Shown here: positions 28,338-38,435 of the stretch, one piece after another
Position numbering within the stretch: the first letter of the stretch is position 1
Layout: each line of letters opens with the position of its first letter
Origin: Burkholderiales bacterium
GTDB taxonomy: Bacteria > Pseudomonadota > Gammaproteobacteria > Burkholderiales > Burkholderiaceae_C
Direction: 5' to 3'
Assembly: GCA_017302655.1 (NCBI GenBank)
Contig: JAFLDE010000009.1
Span: forward strand, 22,391-86,390
DNA length: 64,000 nt
Program-made: the position numbers and the translations under genes
Notes under the pieces: generated by a model
What the model saw: the letters and a program-made list of their open reading frames with translations, nothing else
Database searches by the model: none
What the model was told of the DNA's origin: nothing

Positions 28338-28447
28338 GCTGCGCCTCCTCCTGCCTCGGTGGCGCGAGCCTCGGCGGCAATGCACCTCGCGTCAACCCCC
28401 GGGCAGACTGGCCCGTTCGGCCTGACCTCGACCCCAAGGAAACCCCC

Positions 28448-28951
28448 ATGACCCGCCTAGTCCCCGCCTTGCTCTGTGCCGCGTTGCTCGCCACCGGCTG
28501 CGCCTCCACCGACCCCGACCTTCGCAGCCGCCCGGAAGCCATGCAGATGGCCCGCGTGCAGGACGGCACCCTGCTGGCCGTGCGCAAGGTCAAATTGGAC
28601 GGGAACCAGACGGGCTTGGGCGCCACCGTGGGCTCGGTGGCCGGCGGCGTGGCCGGCTCCAGTGTCGGGGGCAGCCGCGAATCGGTGGTCTTTGCCACCC
28701 TGGGCGCGGTGCTCGGCGGCGTCATCGGCCATGCCATCGAACGCAGCGGCGGGCGCGACGAAGCGTTGGAGTTGATCGTTCAGCTGCGCAACGGCGAGCG
28801 CGTGGCCATCGTGCAGAGCCAGGGCGACGAGGTCTTCAAGCCGGGTGACGCGGTGATGATCATCACCTCGGGCCGCAGTGCGCGCGTGGCACGCGCGCTG
28901 CCCCCGGTCGCGCCCGAAGCTGCCGCCTCGGCCCCTGCTGCTGCCCGCTGA
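28448..28951 (+). CDS. Glycine-zipper outer-membrane lipoprotein (SlyB/Pcp-like)
   Basis: 167 residues. Lipoprotein signal with lipobox LLATGC (Cys18). After a short linker, a Gly-zipper 2TM segment (GLGATVGSVAGGVAGSSVGG and ATLGAVLGGVIGHAIE) matches the Rick_17kDa/SlyB type, followed by a beta-rich SH3-like tail (VQLRNGERVAIVQSQG, FKPGDAVMIITSG). Such proteins sit in the outer membrane and help envelope stability. Convergent with kdgR across a shared terminator. Confidence 0.85.
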   Translation: MTRLVPALLCAALLATGCASTDPDLRSRPEAMQMARVQDGTLLAVRKVKLDGNQTGLGATVGSVAGGVAGSSVGGSRESVVFATLGAVLGGVIGHAIERSGGRDEALELIVQLRNGERVAIVQSQGDEVFKPGDAVMIITSGRSARVARALPPVAPEAAASAPAAAR

Positions 28952-28985
28952 TCCCGTTCCGCTGCGCTCTCGCGGCAGCGATCAG
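28948..28985. terminator. Bidirectional hairpin between lipoprotein gene and kdgR
   Basis: CTGATC (28948-28953) pairs with GATCAG (28980-28985), and the interior CGCTGC pairs with GCAGCG. The arms include both stop codons of the two convergent genes, so one stem serves both transcripts. No long T-run on either side. Confidence 0.55.
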
Positions 28986-29845
28986 GCTGGCGTCGTCAGC
29001 GGCGCAGGCTGCGGGTGACCGGCGGCGTATGCGACGTCCAGCGGAAAGGCCGTGCAGCCCAGCCGGGCTGAAATGTCACGGCTGGCGTCCTGCAGCATCT
29101 TGATGACCTGAGGAGCCTTGACGGCGTCGAAACGAAAGGTCGGGAAGGACACCGACAGGCCCGCCACCGGCTGCGCCAGACGGTCGAACACCGGCACGCC
29201 CAGGCAGCGGATGTGGTCGTCGAATTCCTCTCGATCTTCGGAGAAGCCTTGCGCGCGAACCTGCGCCAGCTCGGCGAGGAACGCCGCACGGTCGGTGATG
29301 GTCTTGTCGCGGAATCGCTGGAACACGGCGCCGTCCAGCACCAGGTCGCGGCGCGCGGGGTGCTCCCAGGCCATCAGCGACTTGCCGATGGCCGTGCAAT
29401 GGATGGGTGCGCGGCGGCCGATGCGCGAGTACATGCCGAGCATGTGACGCGAGTCCACCTTGTGCACGTAGATGATCTCGGAGTCGATCAGCGTGCCCAG
29501 GTGCACCGTCTCGCCGGTCGCGTCGGCCAGGATCTGCATGTGGTGCTTGGCCAGATCGATCAACTCGGGATGCTGCAGCGCCTTGGCCCCCAACTCGTAG
29601 GTCTTCATGGCCAGGCCATAGCGCTCGCTGTCGGCCTCCTGGCGCACGTAACCCAAGGTCTTCATGGTCTGAAGGAAACGGTAGACCGTCGCCTTGGGCA
29701 TGGCCAGGCGCACCGAGAGCTCGGAGATGCCGATGTCGTTGCGCTCACCCAGCGCATTGAGGATGGCAAACACCTTGAGCACCGCCGCCACCGACTCGGG
29801 GGAGGACTTGCCATCGTTCAGTTCGTCGTCGCTGCTGCTGCTCAT
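28982..29845 (-). CDS. kdgR: IclR-family regulator KdgR
   Basis: 287 residues. Winged helix-turn-helix (about 17-80: LKVFAILNALGE, ISELSVRLAMPKATVYRFLQTM) and an IclR ligand domain with HLGTLIDSEIIYVHKVDS, MYSRIGRRAPIHCTAIGKSL and CLGVPVFDR. Close in wording to enterobacterial KdgR, the repressor of pectin catabolism that releases DNA on binding 2-keto-3-deoxygluconate. Last gene of the kduD-tog-ogl-pectinase unit, overlapping the pectinase stop by four bases, so it is likely autoregulated through the sites at 38284-38375. Confidence 0.88.
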   Translation of the reverse strand: MSSSSDDELNDGKSSPESVAAVLKVFAILNALGERNDIGISELSVRLAMPKATVYRFLQTMKTLGYVRQEADSERYGLAMKTYELGAKALQHPELIDLAKHHMQILADATGETVHLGTLIDSEIIYVHKVDSRHMLGMYSRIGRRAPIHCTAIGKSLMAWEHPARRDLVLDGAVFQRFRDKTITDRAAFLAELAQVRAQGFSEDREEFDDHIRCLGVPVFDRLAQPVAGLSVSFPTFRFDAVKAPQVIKMLQDASRDISARLGCTAFPLDVAYAAGHPQPAPLTTPA

Positions 29846-32076
29846 GGGGCTTTTCGTTCCGGTTCAAGAGCCATTGTCGGCCCAGCGCCCACACGGACCC
29901 GTGCGGCAGCCTGAGCTGCGCCTTCTGGGGGCAGGCGATAGGGAGGCGTCCAGCCAGCAGGCTGAGGTGCCTCCAACGCGAGGGGCTTTCCATTGAGCGT
30001 GGAGCCCTCATCGCTGAATCGCTCGCCCTTGAGCCAGCGCAGCAGTTGCGCAGGCTGCACGGTCCCCTCGAAGGCGTTGCCCTGGCTGAGCACCGCCGAT
30101 TGCAACCCAAGCCCGATCGCGTACCCGAATCCATAAGGGCCTTCAGGACGAGCCAGGTAGAGGTTGTTGACGAGGTGCACCTGTCCAAAGCGCACCCGGG
30201 GTGCGCGCTCGCGAATGTCGACCCAGAGGTTGTGGTGCAAGGTCACGCGCAATGCGCCTGCATCCGCGACCTGCTTGTCGCTGCCGCCGATCAGCATGGT
30301 CTTGTCATGGCCGCTGAAACGACTCCAGCTGACGGTGATCAGGTCGCTGGCATGGGTGATGTCGAGCAGGCCGTCGTGCCGCTGCTGGCCGCGGCCGAAC
30401 ACCGTGCGTTCCAGATGATCGGGACGATCCCCATCGTCGAAGGCACAGTGATCCACCCAGACCCGATGCGCGGCTCTCAGGGACAGGTTGTCGTAGTCGG
30501 CATTCCACTCACCATGGGCACCATCGAGCGGATCCCAGGCGGTGAAGTGGTCGTAGGCATCGCTGAAGCGCAGGTTTCGCACGATGACGTTCTCGACCTG
30601 ATTCAGCAAGACCATGCCGCCGTGGAAGCCGGCCCCTGCCGAGACGCCGATGAGCGTGGTGTTGGACGGGATGCGCAGCGTGATGGCCTTGGCCTGCGCC
30701 TTGGCGGAGCGCTCCCGTGCCTCCTCCAGCGGGCCTTCTGGCTTGCGCCGGCCCCAGGTCTTGGGATCGTAGGCAGCCTCGTAAGCCGCTTGATCGTAGC
30801 CAGGATCGCGGAACGCATCCGCCGGGCCGCCCAGTTCGATGCGGGCGGCGATGGCAAGGATCTTCGGCCGCTCTCCGAGTTCGCGCAATGCCGCTTCCAG
30901 TTGGGCTCGGTCGCGGATCCACCGGATCGCGTCGGGCGCTGCGTTGGCCCCGCCGCTGGTGCCGCCCGCCTGCGTCGCCCAGCCGGTCGGCGCGGTCTCG
31001 AAGGCAGCCACAGGCAGCGTCAGATTGTTGAACTCGGTGAGGCGGTTGCTCTTGGCTTCGAAGGGGCGGCGAGCGGTCGAGGCGACCCACGGCCGCAAGC
31101 GCGCATCGAGCAGCGAGTCGCGGATCAGGGCATGGCCGTTCGGCGACTGACCGGCAATCCATTGCCCCCCGGCTTCCGGCTTTTTCACGCCGGCATCCCA
31201 GGCACGGCCGAGAGACGGCGTGCCGTCCTCGACGATCCAGCGGCTCTGCGTGATCAGGAAGCCCTGCGCTCGGCCAGGCGGCGTGCTCGGTGCCAGGCCG
31301 ATGCCGCCCTCGCCCGGCGCACGGCGGCCGGCACGCGACACGATCAGGCTGTGTTCAATCAGCAATCGCGCGGCACCGAAGATGAAATCGACATCGCCGG
31401 CGATGCGGCTGTTGGCGACGCGCACGCGGCCCGTGCCGTCGGCATAGAAGGTGTCCTGATGGCCGAGCAGATGAACCGCATCGAGCTGGATGCGATCGCC
31501 ACGCGTCATCAACGCAACGGCCTGCGCGCCGCCGGACTCGCCGGCGCCCGCCGGATAGCCCTGGCCGTCGCGCACGGCGTCCAGCGCGTCATTGGCGATC
31601 GTCAGCCCGGCCAGTTGCACATCATCCTGGGCGATGACGACAGAGGCGCTGCCCGCCGTGCCCATGCTGGTTGCGCCGATCGCCGGCACACAGGTCTGGG
31701 CCGGCATGTCGGCCGGCTTGGTCTGTGCGGCATAGCGTCCGTCCACGACCCTCACGCCATCCGCAGCACCGACGCCATAGATCGTGATCGGGCCCAGGCC
31801 GCGGATGCAGACCGCGCCGCGATAGCTACCGGGTTCGATGCGCACGAAGCGGCGCTGACCACTCGGCGCTGGCAGCGCGTCGAGCACCGCCTGCAGTGAT
31901 TGCCCGCTGCGCACAACGGCGTTGGCTGGCCAGCGCGAACGGTCGCCATCCGGCTCGGGCGTCCAGTTGCCCAGCCAAGCCTCGCGCGTGAACGCCGCCG
32001 CCTGCTCGGGCGCGAGCTGGGGCCTGTCCTGGGCGATGGCGCTGCCCAGCATCAACCCCAGCAGCCACGCCTTCAC
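29842..32076 (-). CDS. Fused pectin methylesterase (CE8) and pectate lyase (PL1)
   Basis: 744 residues with a signal peptide (1-15). Residues about 50-350 are a CE8 pectinesterase: GHQDTFY holds Asp208 and GDVDFIFG holds Asp230, the acid/base and nucleophile. Residues about 385-710 are a PL1 pectate lyase: VDHCAFDDGDRPD (calcium ligands), WSRFSGHDKTMLIG and RAPRVRFG with the catalytic Arg region at 627-629. The enzyme would remove methyl groups and cut the exposed polygalacturonate in one polypeptide. Overlaps ogl and kdgR by four bases each. The two activities are usually separate proteins. Confidence 0.9.
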   Translation of the reverse strand: MKAWLLGLMLGSAIAQDRPQLAPEQAAAFTREAWLGNWTPEPDGDRSRWPANAVVRSGQSLQAVLDALPAPSGQRRFVRIEPGSYRGAVCIRGLGPITIYGVGAADGVRVVDGRYAAQTKPADMPAQTCVPAIGATSMGTAGSASVVIAQDDVQLAGLTIANDALDAVRDGQGYPAGAGESGGAQAVALMTRGDRIQLDAVHLLGHQDTFYADGTGRVRVANSRIAGDVDFIFGAARLLIEHSLIVSRAGRRAPGEGGIGLAPSTPPGRAQGFLITQSRWIVEDGTPSLGRAWDAGVKKPEAGGQWIAGQSPNGHALIRDSLLDARLRPWVASTARRPFEAKSNRLTEFNNLTLPVAAFETAPTGWATQAGGTSGGANAAPDAIRWIRDRAQLEAALRELGERPKILAIAARIELGGPADAFRDPGYDQAAYEAAYDPKTWGRRKPEGPLEEARERSAKAQAKAITLRIPSNTTLIGVSAGAGFHGGMVLLNQVENVIVRNLRFSDAYDHFTAWDPLDGAHGEWNADYDNLSLRAAHRVWVDHCAFDDGDRPDHLERTVFGRGQQRHDGLLDITHASDLITVSWSRFSGHDKTMLIGGSDKQVADAGALRVTLHHNLWVDIRERAPRVRFGQVHLVNNLYLARPEGPYGFGYAIGLGLQSAVLSQGNAFEGTVQPAQLLRWLKGERFSDEGSTLNGKPLALEAPQPAGWTPPYRLPPEGAAQAAARVRVGAGPTMALEPERKAP

Positions 32077-33227
32077 GCGAGATCCACCAGGTAGAGCGCC
32101 GGCAGGCCTTCAGCATCGCAGCTGAACAGCACCTGTTTCTCGTTCGGCGTGAACGAGGGGTGCGGGTGCGTGACCTGGCGGTTGCCCTTGTAGACGCCCC
32201 AGCTGCTGTCGTGGCGCGCAATGGCGCGGGTGCTGCCGGCCTTCAGGTCGAACAGGTGCAGGTAGGGGTCGGTGGCGATCTCATGACTGGCGCCATCGGC
32301 CACGTCGGCCGGCGAGCCGCAGCCGTCGCCAATCAGGAGCGTGCCGTCGTGGTTGCTCATCAGGTGGGAGCAAGGCGGCATCTGGGTGATGGCGCGGTCC
32401 TGCAGGGTCACCGGGTCCAGGCTGCGGATCCAGCGGTCGCGCTGACCCTTCAGGTAGGACACATAGACCATGGCCGAGCCGTCAGGCACCCAGAACTCGT
32501 GCGTGCAACTCTCGCCGGCCGCATGCACCTTGGCGCAGCGGCGGTTCGTGCCGTCCTCGTTGATGAACCACATGCGCGCATCGACGAGGTCGTGCGGTCC
32601 CTCGTGGCAATAGGCCACGGTGTGGTCGTCGAACGGCCGGTACTGCGGGTGACCCAGCCAGCCGTGCTGCTCCAGAATGACCTCGCGCGCGCCGGTCTTC
32701 AGGTCGATGCGGATCAGCCGGCAGCGCGGCTTGGCATGGAACATGTCGTGGAACTTCTTCCAGTCCGACAGGGGGAACCAGTCGTCGGCATGGATCTCGA
32801 TGCCGACCATCTTGGTGCAAGCCGAATTCGCAACCCAGGTGCCGTAGCCGACCCAACCCTCGGGCACGGTGTAGACCACTTCTTCACGGTAGTCGCTGAG
32901 TGCCAGGCGGATCAGCCGGCGCTCCTGACGCACGAAGTAGAGAAACTGGTCATCGGGGCTGAGGAAGCCGCCGAAGCTGTTCTCGCCGGGCTGATCGCTG
33001 AGCTGCGTGGCGACCTGGCTCTCCAGGTCCAGCAGGTGGTAGTTGAAATCCTTACCGCCCGCGAAGGCCGCGCCATAGACCAGCTTCTTGCCGTCGTTGG
33101 TGAAGCACTTTTGGTAGAAATAGGTGCGGTGGCTGGCGACGTCCAGCGGCGTGAGCCGGGTCACGCGGGCGCCGGTGCCCGGGTCCTGCTTCGTGGCGAA
33201 ATGCAATTGCCGTTCGGTAGCTTTCAT
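32073..33227 (-). CDS. ogl: Oligogalacturonate lyase (PL22)
   Basis: 384 residues, no signal peptide, so cytoplasmic. Seven-bladed propeller of the PL22 family; landmarks are DVASHRTYFYQKCFTNDG, QPGENSFGGFLSPDD, GIEIHADDWFPLSDWKKFH, a Mn-site His cluster (CSHLMSNHDG, VTHPHPSFTP) and HEFWVPDG. Cuts unsaturated and saturated digalacturonate to 5-keto-4-deoxyuronate. Sits between the TogB-like binding protein gene (one-base overlap) and the pectinase (four-base overlap), which fits processing of dimers imported by the ABC system. Confidence 0.95.
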   Translation of the reverse strand: MKATERQLHFATKQDPGTGARVTRLTPLDVASHRTYFYQKCFTNDGKKLVYGAAFAGGKDFNYHLLDLESQVATQLSDQPGENSFGGFLSPDDQFLYFVRQERRLIRLALSDYREEVVYTVPEGWVGYGTWVANSACTKMVGIEIHADDWFPLSDWKKFHDMFHAKPRCRLIRIDLKTGAREVILEQHGWLGHPQYRPFDDHTVAYCHEGPHDLVDARMWFINEDGTNRRCAKVHAAGESCTHEFWVPDGSAMVYVSYLKGQRDRWIRSLDPVTLQDRAITQMPPCSHLMSNHDGTLLIGDGCGSPADVADGASHEIATDPYLHLFDLKAGSTRAIARHDSSWGVYKGNRQVTHPHPSFTPNEKQVLFSCDAEGLPALYLVDLA

Positions 33228-34504
33228 CAGAGTCTCTGCAGCAGGGCGTTGCCTTCACGAACCAGGCGGCGCGCCGCGTCCAGATCCGTGGTCTTGGCGT
33301 AGGCGATGGTCTCGAAGACCTCGCGCATGAACTTGAGGAAGCGCGCGTGCTCGAACAGCGGCGCCGGGCGGCGCAGGCGGCCAGCCTCGCGCTGGGCGCG
33401 GATCTGCTCGTGCGCGGCGAGCTCGAGCGGCGGCAGCCCGCCCTGGGCCTTCAGCACTTCCAGCGCACTGCGCGCCGAAGGGAGGCCGCGCGTGCGGCCC
33501 AGCACCTTCGCGGCGTCGGGGTCGCACAGCAGGAAGTTCATCAGGCGCGCGGCGAGTTCGGCCTGCTCACTGCTGCGCCCGACCGCATACATCACCGTGG
33601 GGCGGCCAAAGAGGCCACTGTCCCGTGCGTTGGGTAGCGTGGGGAAGGCGCCAAGCGCAAGCTGCTCCGTGGGCTTGAGCGTGGACGCGCGCAGGCCGAT
33701 CAAGGAGTCCCAGGTGTAGTTGCCAGCCCAACGCCCCACCACCCAGTCGGGCTGCTGCTCGGTGGGCTTTTCGGCACCGCCCAAGCTGGCCCGTAGCGGC
33801 AGCGGCGTGCAGACCTTTTCGTCCACGAGCCGGCGGTAGGTCTTCACCCAGTCCAGCGCGGCCCGCTCGCTCATCGCGATGCGGCGGTTCAAGGGATCGA
33901 CGTAGGACGTGCCGTGCAACTGCTGCACGTAGGTCTGCGACAGCAACATCATGTCGTAGAGCTCGCCATCCAGCGGGTAGGCGCCTTCGCCCTGGCTCTG
34001 GCGGAATGCCCGGCCGCTGGCGAACAGCTCGTCCCAGTTGCTGGGAATTTTGAGCCCTGCGCGCTGGAAGGCGCTCTGGTTCCACAGCATCACCCGCGCA
34101 CTGAACGAGGTCGGCAGCGCGTTGAGCTTGCCCTGGACCTGTCCGTAGGCGATGTCGTCGGCGCTGAACTGATCCAGGCCAAGGACTTTCTGCTGCAGGT
34201 TCAGATCGGCAAAGCCGTTGCCGCGCTTGCTGAACATGGCCAGCCAGGCCCAGTTGATCTGCATGAGATCGGGCTCGGAGCGGCCCGCAATCTGCGTCGT
34301 CAGCCGCTCCAGGTAGCCGTTGAAGCCCATGTACTCGGCCTTCACGCGCAAACCAGGGTGGCGCTGCTCGAAGAGCCTCAAGGCGGCCAGCGTAGCCTGG
34401 TGACGGCCGCTGCCACCCCACCAGGCAAAGCGCAACACGCGCTCACTTTGGGCATGGACGAAGGGGGCGATCGCCCCCGCGCCGAGAAGAAGGCGACGCT
34501 TCAT
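33227..34504 (-). CDS. togB: Oligogalacturonide ABC importer, solute-binding protein
   Basis: 425 residues. Signal peptide ending FVHAQ, then a family-1 extracellular binding protein: LRFAWWGGSGRHQATL, AEYMGFNGYLERLTTQIAGRSEPDLMQINWAWL, WDELFASGRAF. The wording is like TogB of Dickeya. Periplasmic capture of oligogalacturonides for the TogMN permease. Start ATG at 34504. An inverted repeat of 50 bases separates it from the ATPase gene, which may set the amount of binding protein relative to the other subunits. Confidence 0.88.
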   Translation of the reverse strand: MKRRLLLGAGAIAPFVHAQSERVLRFAWWGGSGRHQATLAALRLFEQRHPGLRVKAEYMGFNGYLERLTTQIAGRSEPDLMQINWAWLAMFSKRGNGFADLNLQQKVLGLDQFSADDIAYGQVQGKLNALPTSFSARVMLWNQSAFQRAGLKIPSNWDELFASGRAFRQSQGEGAYPLDGELYDMMLLSQTYVQQLHGTSYVDPLNRRIAMSERAALDWVKTYRRLVDEKVCTPLPLRASLGGAEKPTEQQPDWVVGRWAGNYTWDSLIGLRASTLKPTEQLALGAFPTLPNARDSGLFGRPTVMYAVGRSSEQAELAARLMNFLLCDPDAAKVLGRTRGLPSARSALEVLKAQGGLPPLELAAHEQIRAQREAGRLRRPAPLFEHARFLKFMREVFETIAYAKTTDLDAARRLVREGNALLQRL

Positions 34505-34538
34505 GGTTCCAGCGCCGGGCCGTTCCCATGCTGGAACG

Positions 34539-34588
34539 CGCCCCCTCGGGGGGTGACGAAGCCGCGAAGCGGCAAAGACCGGGGGGCG
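34539..34588. repeat. GC-rich inverted repeat between togA and togB
   Basis: CGCCCCCTCGG (34539-34549) pairs with CCGGGGGGCG (34579-34588); a small inner stem GCCGC/GCGGC lies at 34561-34572. C5TCG6-type intergenic hairpins of this kind are common in Burkholderiales. It falls in the only substantial gap in this leftward unit and may act as a processing or stability stem. Confidence 0.6.
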
Positions 34589-34589
34589 T

Positions 34590-35692
<1,103 letters not shown>

Positions 35693-35693
<1 letters not shown>

Positions 35694-36559
35694 CAGCCTT
35701 TCACGCCACTGCTGGTGGCGCCCTCGATGAAGTGTTTTTGGGCCGCGAAGAACACCGCGACGGACGGGATCAAGGCCACCACCGAGATCGCGATGACGTT
35801 CGCCCACTCGACCTCTTCGGTGGCGCCGATGCTCATCTTCAGCGCCAGGCTCACCGGGTACTTCTCGACCGAGGCCAGGTAGATCAGCGGGCCCATGAAG
35901 TCGTTCATGGTCCAGATGAACTGAAAGACGATGACCGAGATGATGGCCGGCTTGAGCAGGGGCACGATGATGTGCCAGAGCAGTTGCAGCGCGTTGCAGC
36001 CGTCGATTTGCGCCGCCTCTTCCATGTCGCGCGGGATGCCGCGCAGGAACTGCACTAGCAGGAAGACGAAGAAGGTGTCGGTGGCGAAGGCCGAGGGGAC
36101 GATCAGTGGCAGGTAGGAGTCCAGCCAGCCGACCTCGCGGAACACCAGGTACTGCGGCAGCCGCAGCACGATGAGCGGCAGCATCATCGTGCCGATCATG
36201 ATGCTGAAGAGCGTCTTCTTGCCCCAGAACTCGAAGCGAGCGAAGGCGTAGGCGACCAACACGCAGCTGATCACCGTGACGATGATGCGCGGGATGGTGA
36301 TGAGGAAGCTGTTCAGGAAGTAGGTCGCGAACGTGTACTCGGTGCTGGTCTTCCAGCCCTTCGCATACGCATCCAGATCGAAACGGCTGGGCCAGAAACC
36401 GGCCGAGCTGAAGATCTCGCTATTGCTCTTGAACGAGGCGCCGACCAGCCAGATCAGCGGGTAGAGCATCACGATGGCGGTGGCGCCGAGCAGCAGGTAG
36501 CGCAGCCAGGGCGTCTTGGGCTTCTCGCCCGGGCGTTCCATCAGGATGTCGGCGCTCAT
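35693..36559 (-). CDS. togN: Oligogalacturonide ABC importer, permease
   Basis: 288 residues, six membrane helices. Carries the MalG-type EAA loop EEAAQIDGCNALQLLWHIIVPLLKPA. The N-terminal cytoplasmic segment (MSADILMERPGEKPKTPW) precedes helix 1 at about 20. Overlaps togM by four bases (ATGA) and togA by one. Pairs with TogM to form the channel. Confidence 0.9.
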
Positions 36560-37440
36560 TTCTTGTCTTTCTCGCCGGCGTAGAAGACCCAGTACTTGCT
36601 GGACCAGAAGGACAGCAGGGCCAGCCCGCCAACCAAGGCGAACAGCACCCAGCTCAAGGCCGCGCCGTAGCCGAGATTGAAGAAGCGGAAGCTCTGGTCG
36701 TAGATGTAGAGCGCCAGCACGTAGGTCGAGTGCAGCGGCCCGCCCTCGGTGATCAGGTAGGGCCCGTTGAACTCCTGGAAGGCGTGGACCATCTGCATGA
36801 TCATGTTGAAGAAGATCACCGGCGTGATCAGCGGCACGGTGATGCGCCAGAACTGCTGGGTCTTGCTGGCGCCGTCGATCTCGGCGGCCTCGTACAGAGA
36901 CGTCGGCACGTTCTGCAGCGCGGCCAGGAAGATCACCATGGCCGAGCCGAACTGCCACATGAAGAGCAGCACGATGGTCCACATCGAATAGTGCTCGTCG
37001 GCCAGCCAGGCGATCGGCTCCAGGCCAAGCTGCTGCAGCACGATGTTGACCAGTCCATGCTTGGCGAACAGGAAGCGCCAGAGCACGGCGACGGCGATCG
37101 AGCCGCCGAGGATGGACGGGATGTAGAAAGCCGCGCGGAACGCATTGATGCCCTTGAGCTTGAAGTTCAGCACGTGGGCGATGAAGAGCGCAAAGCCCAC
37201 CCGCGCCGGCACCGCCAGGATGGCGAACCACAGCGTGACGCCGAGCGACTTCGTGAACAAGGGGTCGTCGCGCAGCATCTCCTCGTAGTTGCGCGTGCCC
37301 ACCCAGACCGGCGGGTCGATCAGGTCGTACTGCGTGAAGCTCAGGGCAAAGCTCATCACAAAGGGCGTGAGCTTGAACAGCAGCACGCCCAGCACGAAGG
37401 GCAGGACGAACAGGAAGCCGAGGCGTTTGTTCTCGTACAT
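36556..37440 (-). CDS. togM: Oligogalacturonide ABC importer, permease
   Basis: 294 residues, six membrane helices, MalF-type sugar permease. Starts MYENKRLGFLFVLPFVLGV, with the EAA loop at YEAAEIDGASKTQQFWRITVPLITPV. Length matches TogM of Dickeya. Second gene of the kduD-led unit, 35 bases after kduD. Substrate call rests on the ogl, kduD and pectinase neighbours. Confidence 0.9.
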   Translation of the reverse strand: MYENKRLGFLFVLPFVLGVLLFKLTPFVMSFALSFTQYDLIDPPVWVGTRNYEEMLRDDPLFTKSLGVTLWFAILAVPARVGFALFIAHVLNFKLKGINAFRAAFYIPSILGGSIAVAVLWRFLFAKHGLVNIVLQQLGLEPIAWLADEHYSMWTIVLLFMWQFGSAMVIFLAALQNVPTSLYEAAEIDGASKTQQFWRITVPLITPVIFFNMIMQMVHAFQEFNGPYLITEGGPLHSTYVLALYIYDQSFRFFNLGYGAALSWVLFALVGGLALLSFWSSKYWVFYAGEKDKK

Positions 37441-37475
37441 GGCAGCAGCCTAGGGCCTGGGTCGGGCCCGAGGGA

Positions 37476-38237
37476 TCAACGGGCCAGCCAGCCGCCGTCC
37501 ACTGCGACGGTGTAGCCATTCACGTAGTCGGACGCCGCCGAGGCCAGGAACACCACCGGCCCGGCGAGGTCCTCGGGGCGCCCCCAGCGACCGGCCGGGA
37601 TGCGCTCCAGGATGGAGGCGTTGCGCGCCTCGTCGGCCCGCAGGGCGGCGGTGTTGTTGGTGGCCATGTAGCCCGGGGCGATGGCATTGACATTGATGCC
37701 GTGCTGCGCCCACTCGTTGGCCATCAGCCGGGTGATGCCCATCACGCCGCTCTTGCTCGCCGTGTACGAGGGCACGCGCACGCCGCCCTGGAAGCTGAGC
37801 ATCGACGCGATGTTGATGATCTTGCCGCCCTTGCCCTGGGCCAGGAACTGCTTCGCCACCGCCTGCGACAGGAAAAAGGTCGACTTCAGGTTCAGGTCGA
37901 TGACGTCGTCCCAGTCCGCCTCGCTGAACTTGATCGCATCCTCGCGGCGGATGATGCCGGCGTTGTTGACCAGGATGTGAATCTCGCCGTTCAGCGCCTT
38001 GGCCTGTGCCAGCAGGTCGGGCAGGCAGCTGATGTCGGCCAGGTTGGCGCGCAAGTCCAGGAAGCGGCGGCCCAGGGCCTCGATCTGGACGCGCGTGTCG
38101 TCCGGCGCGGACACATTGACGCCGACGATGTCCGCGCCGGCCTGGGCCAGCGCCACGGCCATGCCCTGACCCAGACCGGTGTTGCAGCCGGTCACGATGG
38201 CCGTCTTGCCGGCCAGTTGGAAGTGTTGAAGCACCAT
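37476..38237 (-). CDS. kduD: 2-dehydro-3-deoxy-D-gluconate 5-dehydrogenase
   Basis: 253 residues, classical SDR. Starts FQLAGKTAIVTGCNTGLGQGMA; NNAGIIRREDA; Ser of ASMLSFQGG with Tyr and Lys in YTASKSG; C-terminal YVNGYTVAVDGGWLAR. KduD interconverts 2,5-diketo-3-deoxygluconate and KDG, the step that feeds KdgK. It opens the leftward pectin unit; three KdgR-like sites lie in the 198 bases upstream. Its usual partner KduI is absent from the window. Confidence 0.93.
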   Translation of the reverse strand: MVLQHFQLAGKTAIVTGCNTGLGQGMAVALAQAGADIVGVNVSAPDDTRVQIEALGRRFLDLRANLADISCLPDLLAQAKALNGEIHILVNNAGIIRREDAIKFSEADWDDVIDLNLKSTFFLSQAVAKQFLAQGKGGKIINIASMLSFQGGVRVPSYTASKSGVMGITRLMANEWAQHGINVNAIAPGYMATNNTAALRADEARNASILERIPAGRWGRPEDLAGPVVFLASAASDYVNGYTVAVDGGWLAR

Positions 38238-38283
38238 GGAAGTTCTCGCTCGTCGTCGCGGGATCAGATGGCTCGGAATTGTT

Positions 38284-38296
38284 GAAACGCAGTTCC
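38284..38296. promoter_or_regulatory. KdgR-like operator 1
   Basis: GAAACGCAGTTCC fits GAANCNNNGTTYC, the pattern shared by all four sites in this locus. It lies 47 bases upstream of the kduD start codon, in the region where the leftward promoter is expected. Confidence 0.6.
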
Positions 38297-38341
38297 GAAC
38301 TCGCTACGGACCGCAGCATACGGCGTTGCGCGTTCGCTGCG

Positions 38342-38354
38342 GAATCATGGTTTC
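38342..38354. promoter_or_regulatory. KdgR-like operator 2
   Basis: GAATCATGGTTTC fits GAANCNNNGTTYC. It lies 21 bases, two helical turns, before operator 3, so the two may be bound cooperatively on one DNA face. Confidence 0.5.
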
Positions 38355-38362
38355 TAATTAGT

Positions 38363-38375
38363 GAACCACTGTTCC
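38363..38375. promoter_or_regulatory. KdgR-like operator 3
   Basis: GAACCACTGTTCC, a near-palindrome that fits GAANCNNNGTTYC. It lies 61 bases upstream of the kdgF ATG and is best placed to control the rightward transcript. Confidence 0.6.
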
Positions 38376-38435
38376 GATTTGCCGACGGCCGGGCTACAGT
38401 CGTCGCAAAGACACAGCCCGAGCAGCCTCCCCGTC

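Noticed and set aside
29842-29860. Frameshift separating the pectinesterase and lyase halves
   Set aside because: The frame is continuous from 32076 to 29842, and both halves keep complete motifs, so a genuine fusion is the simpler reading.
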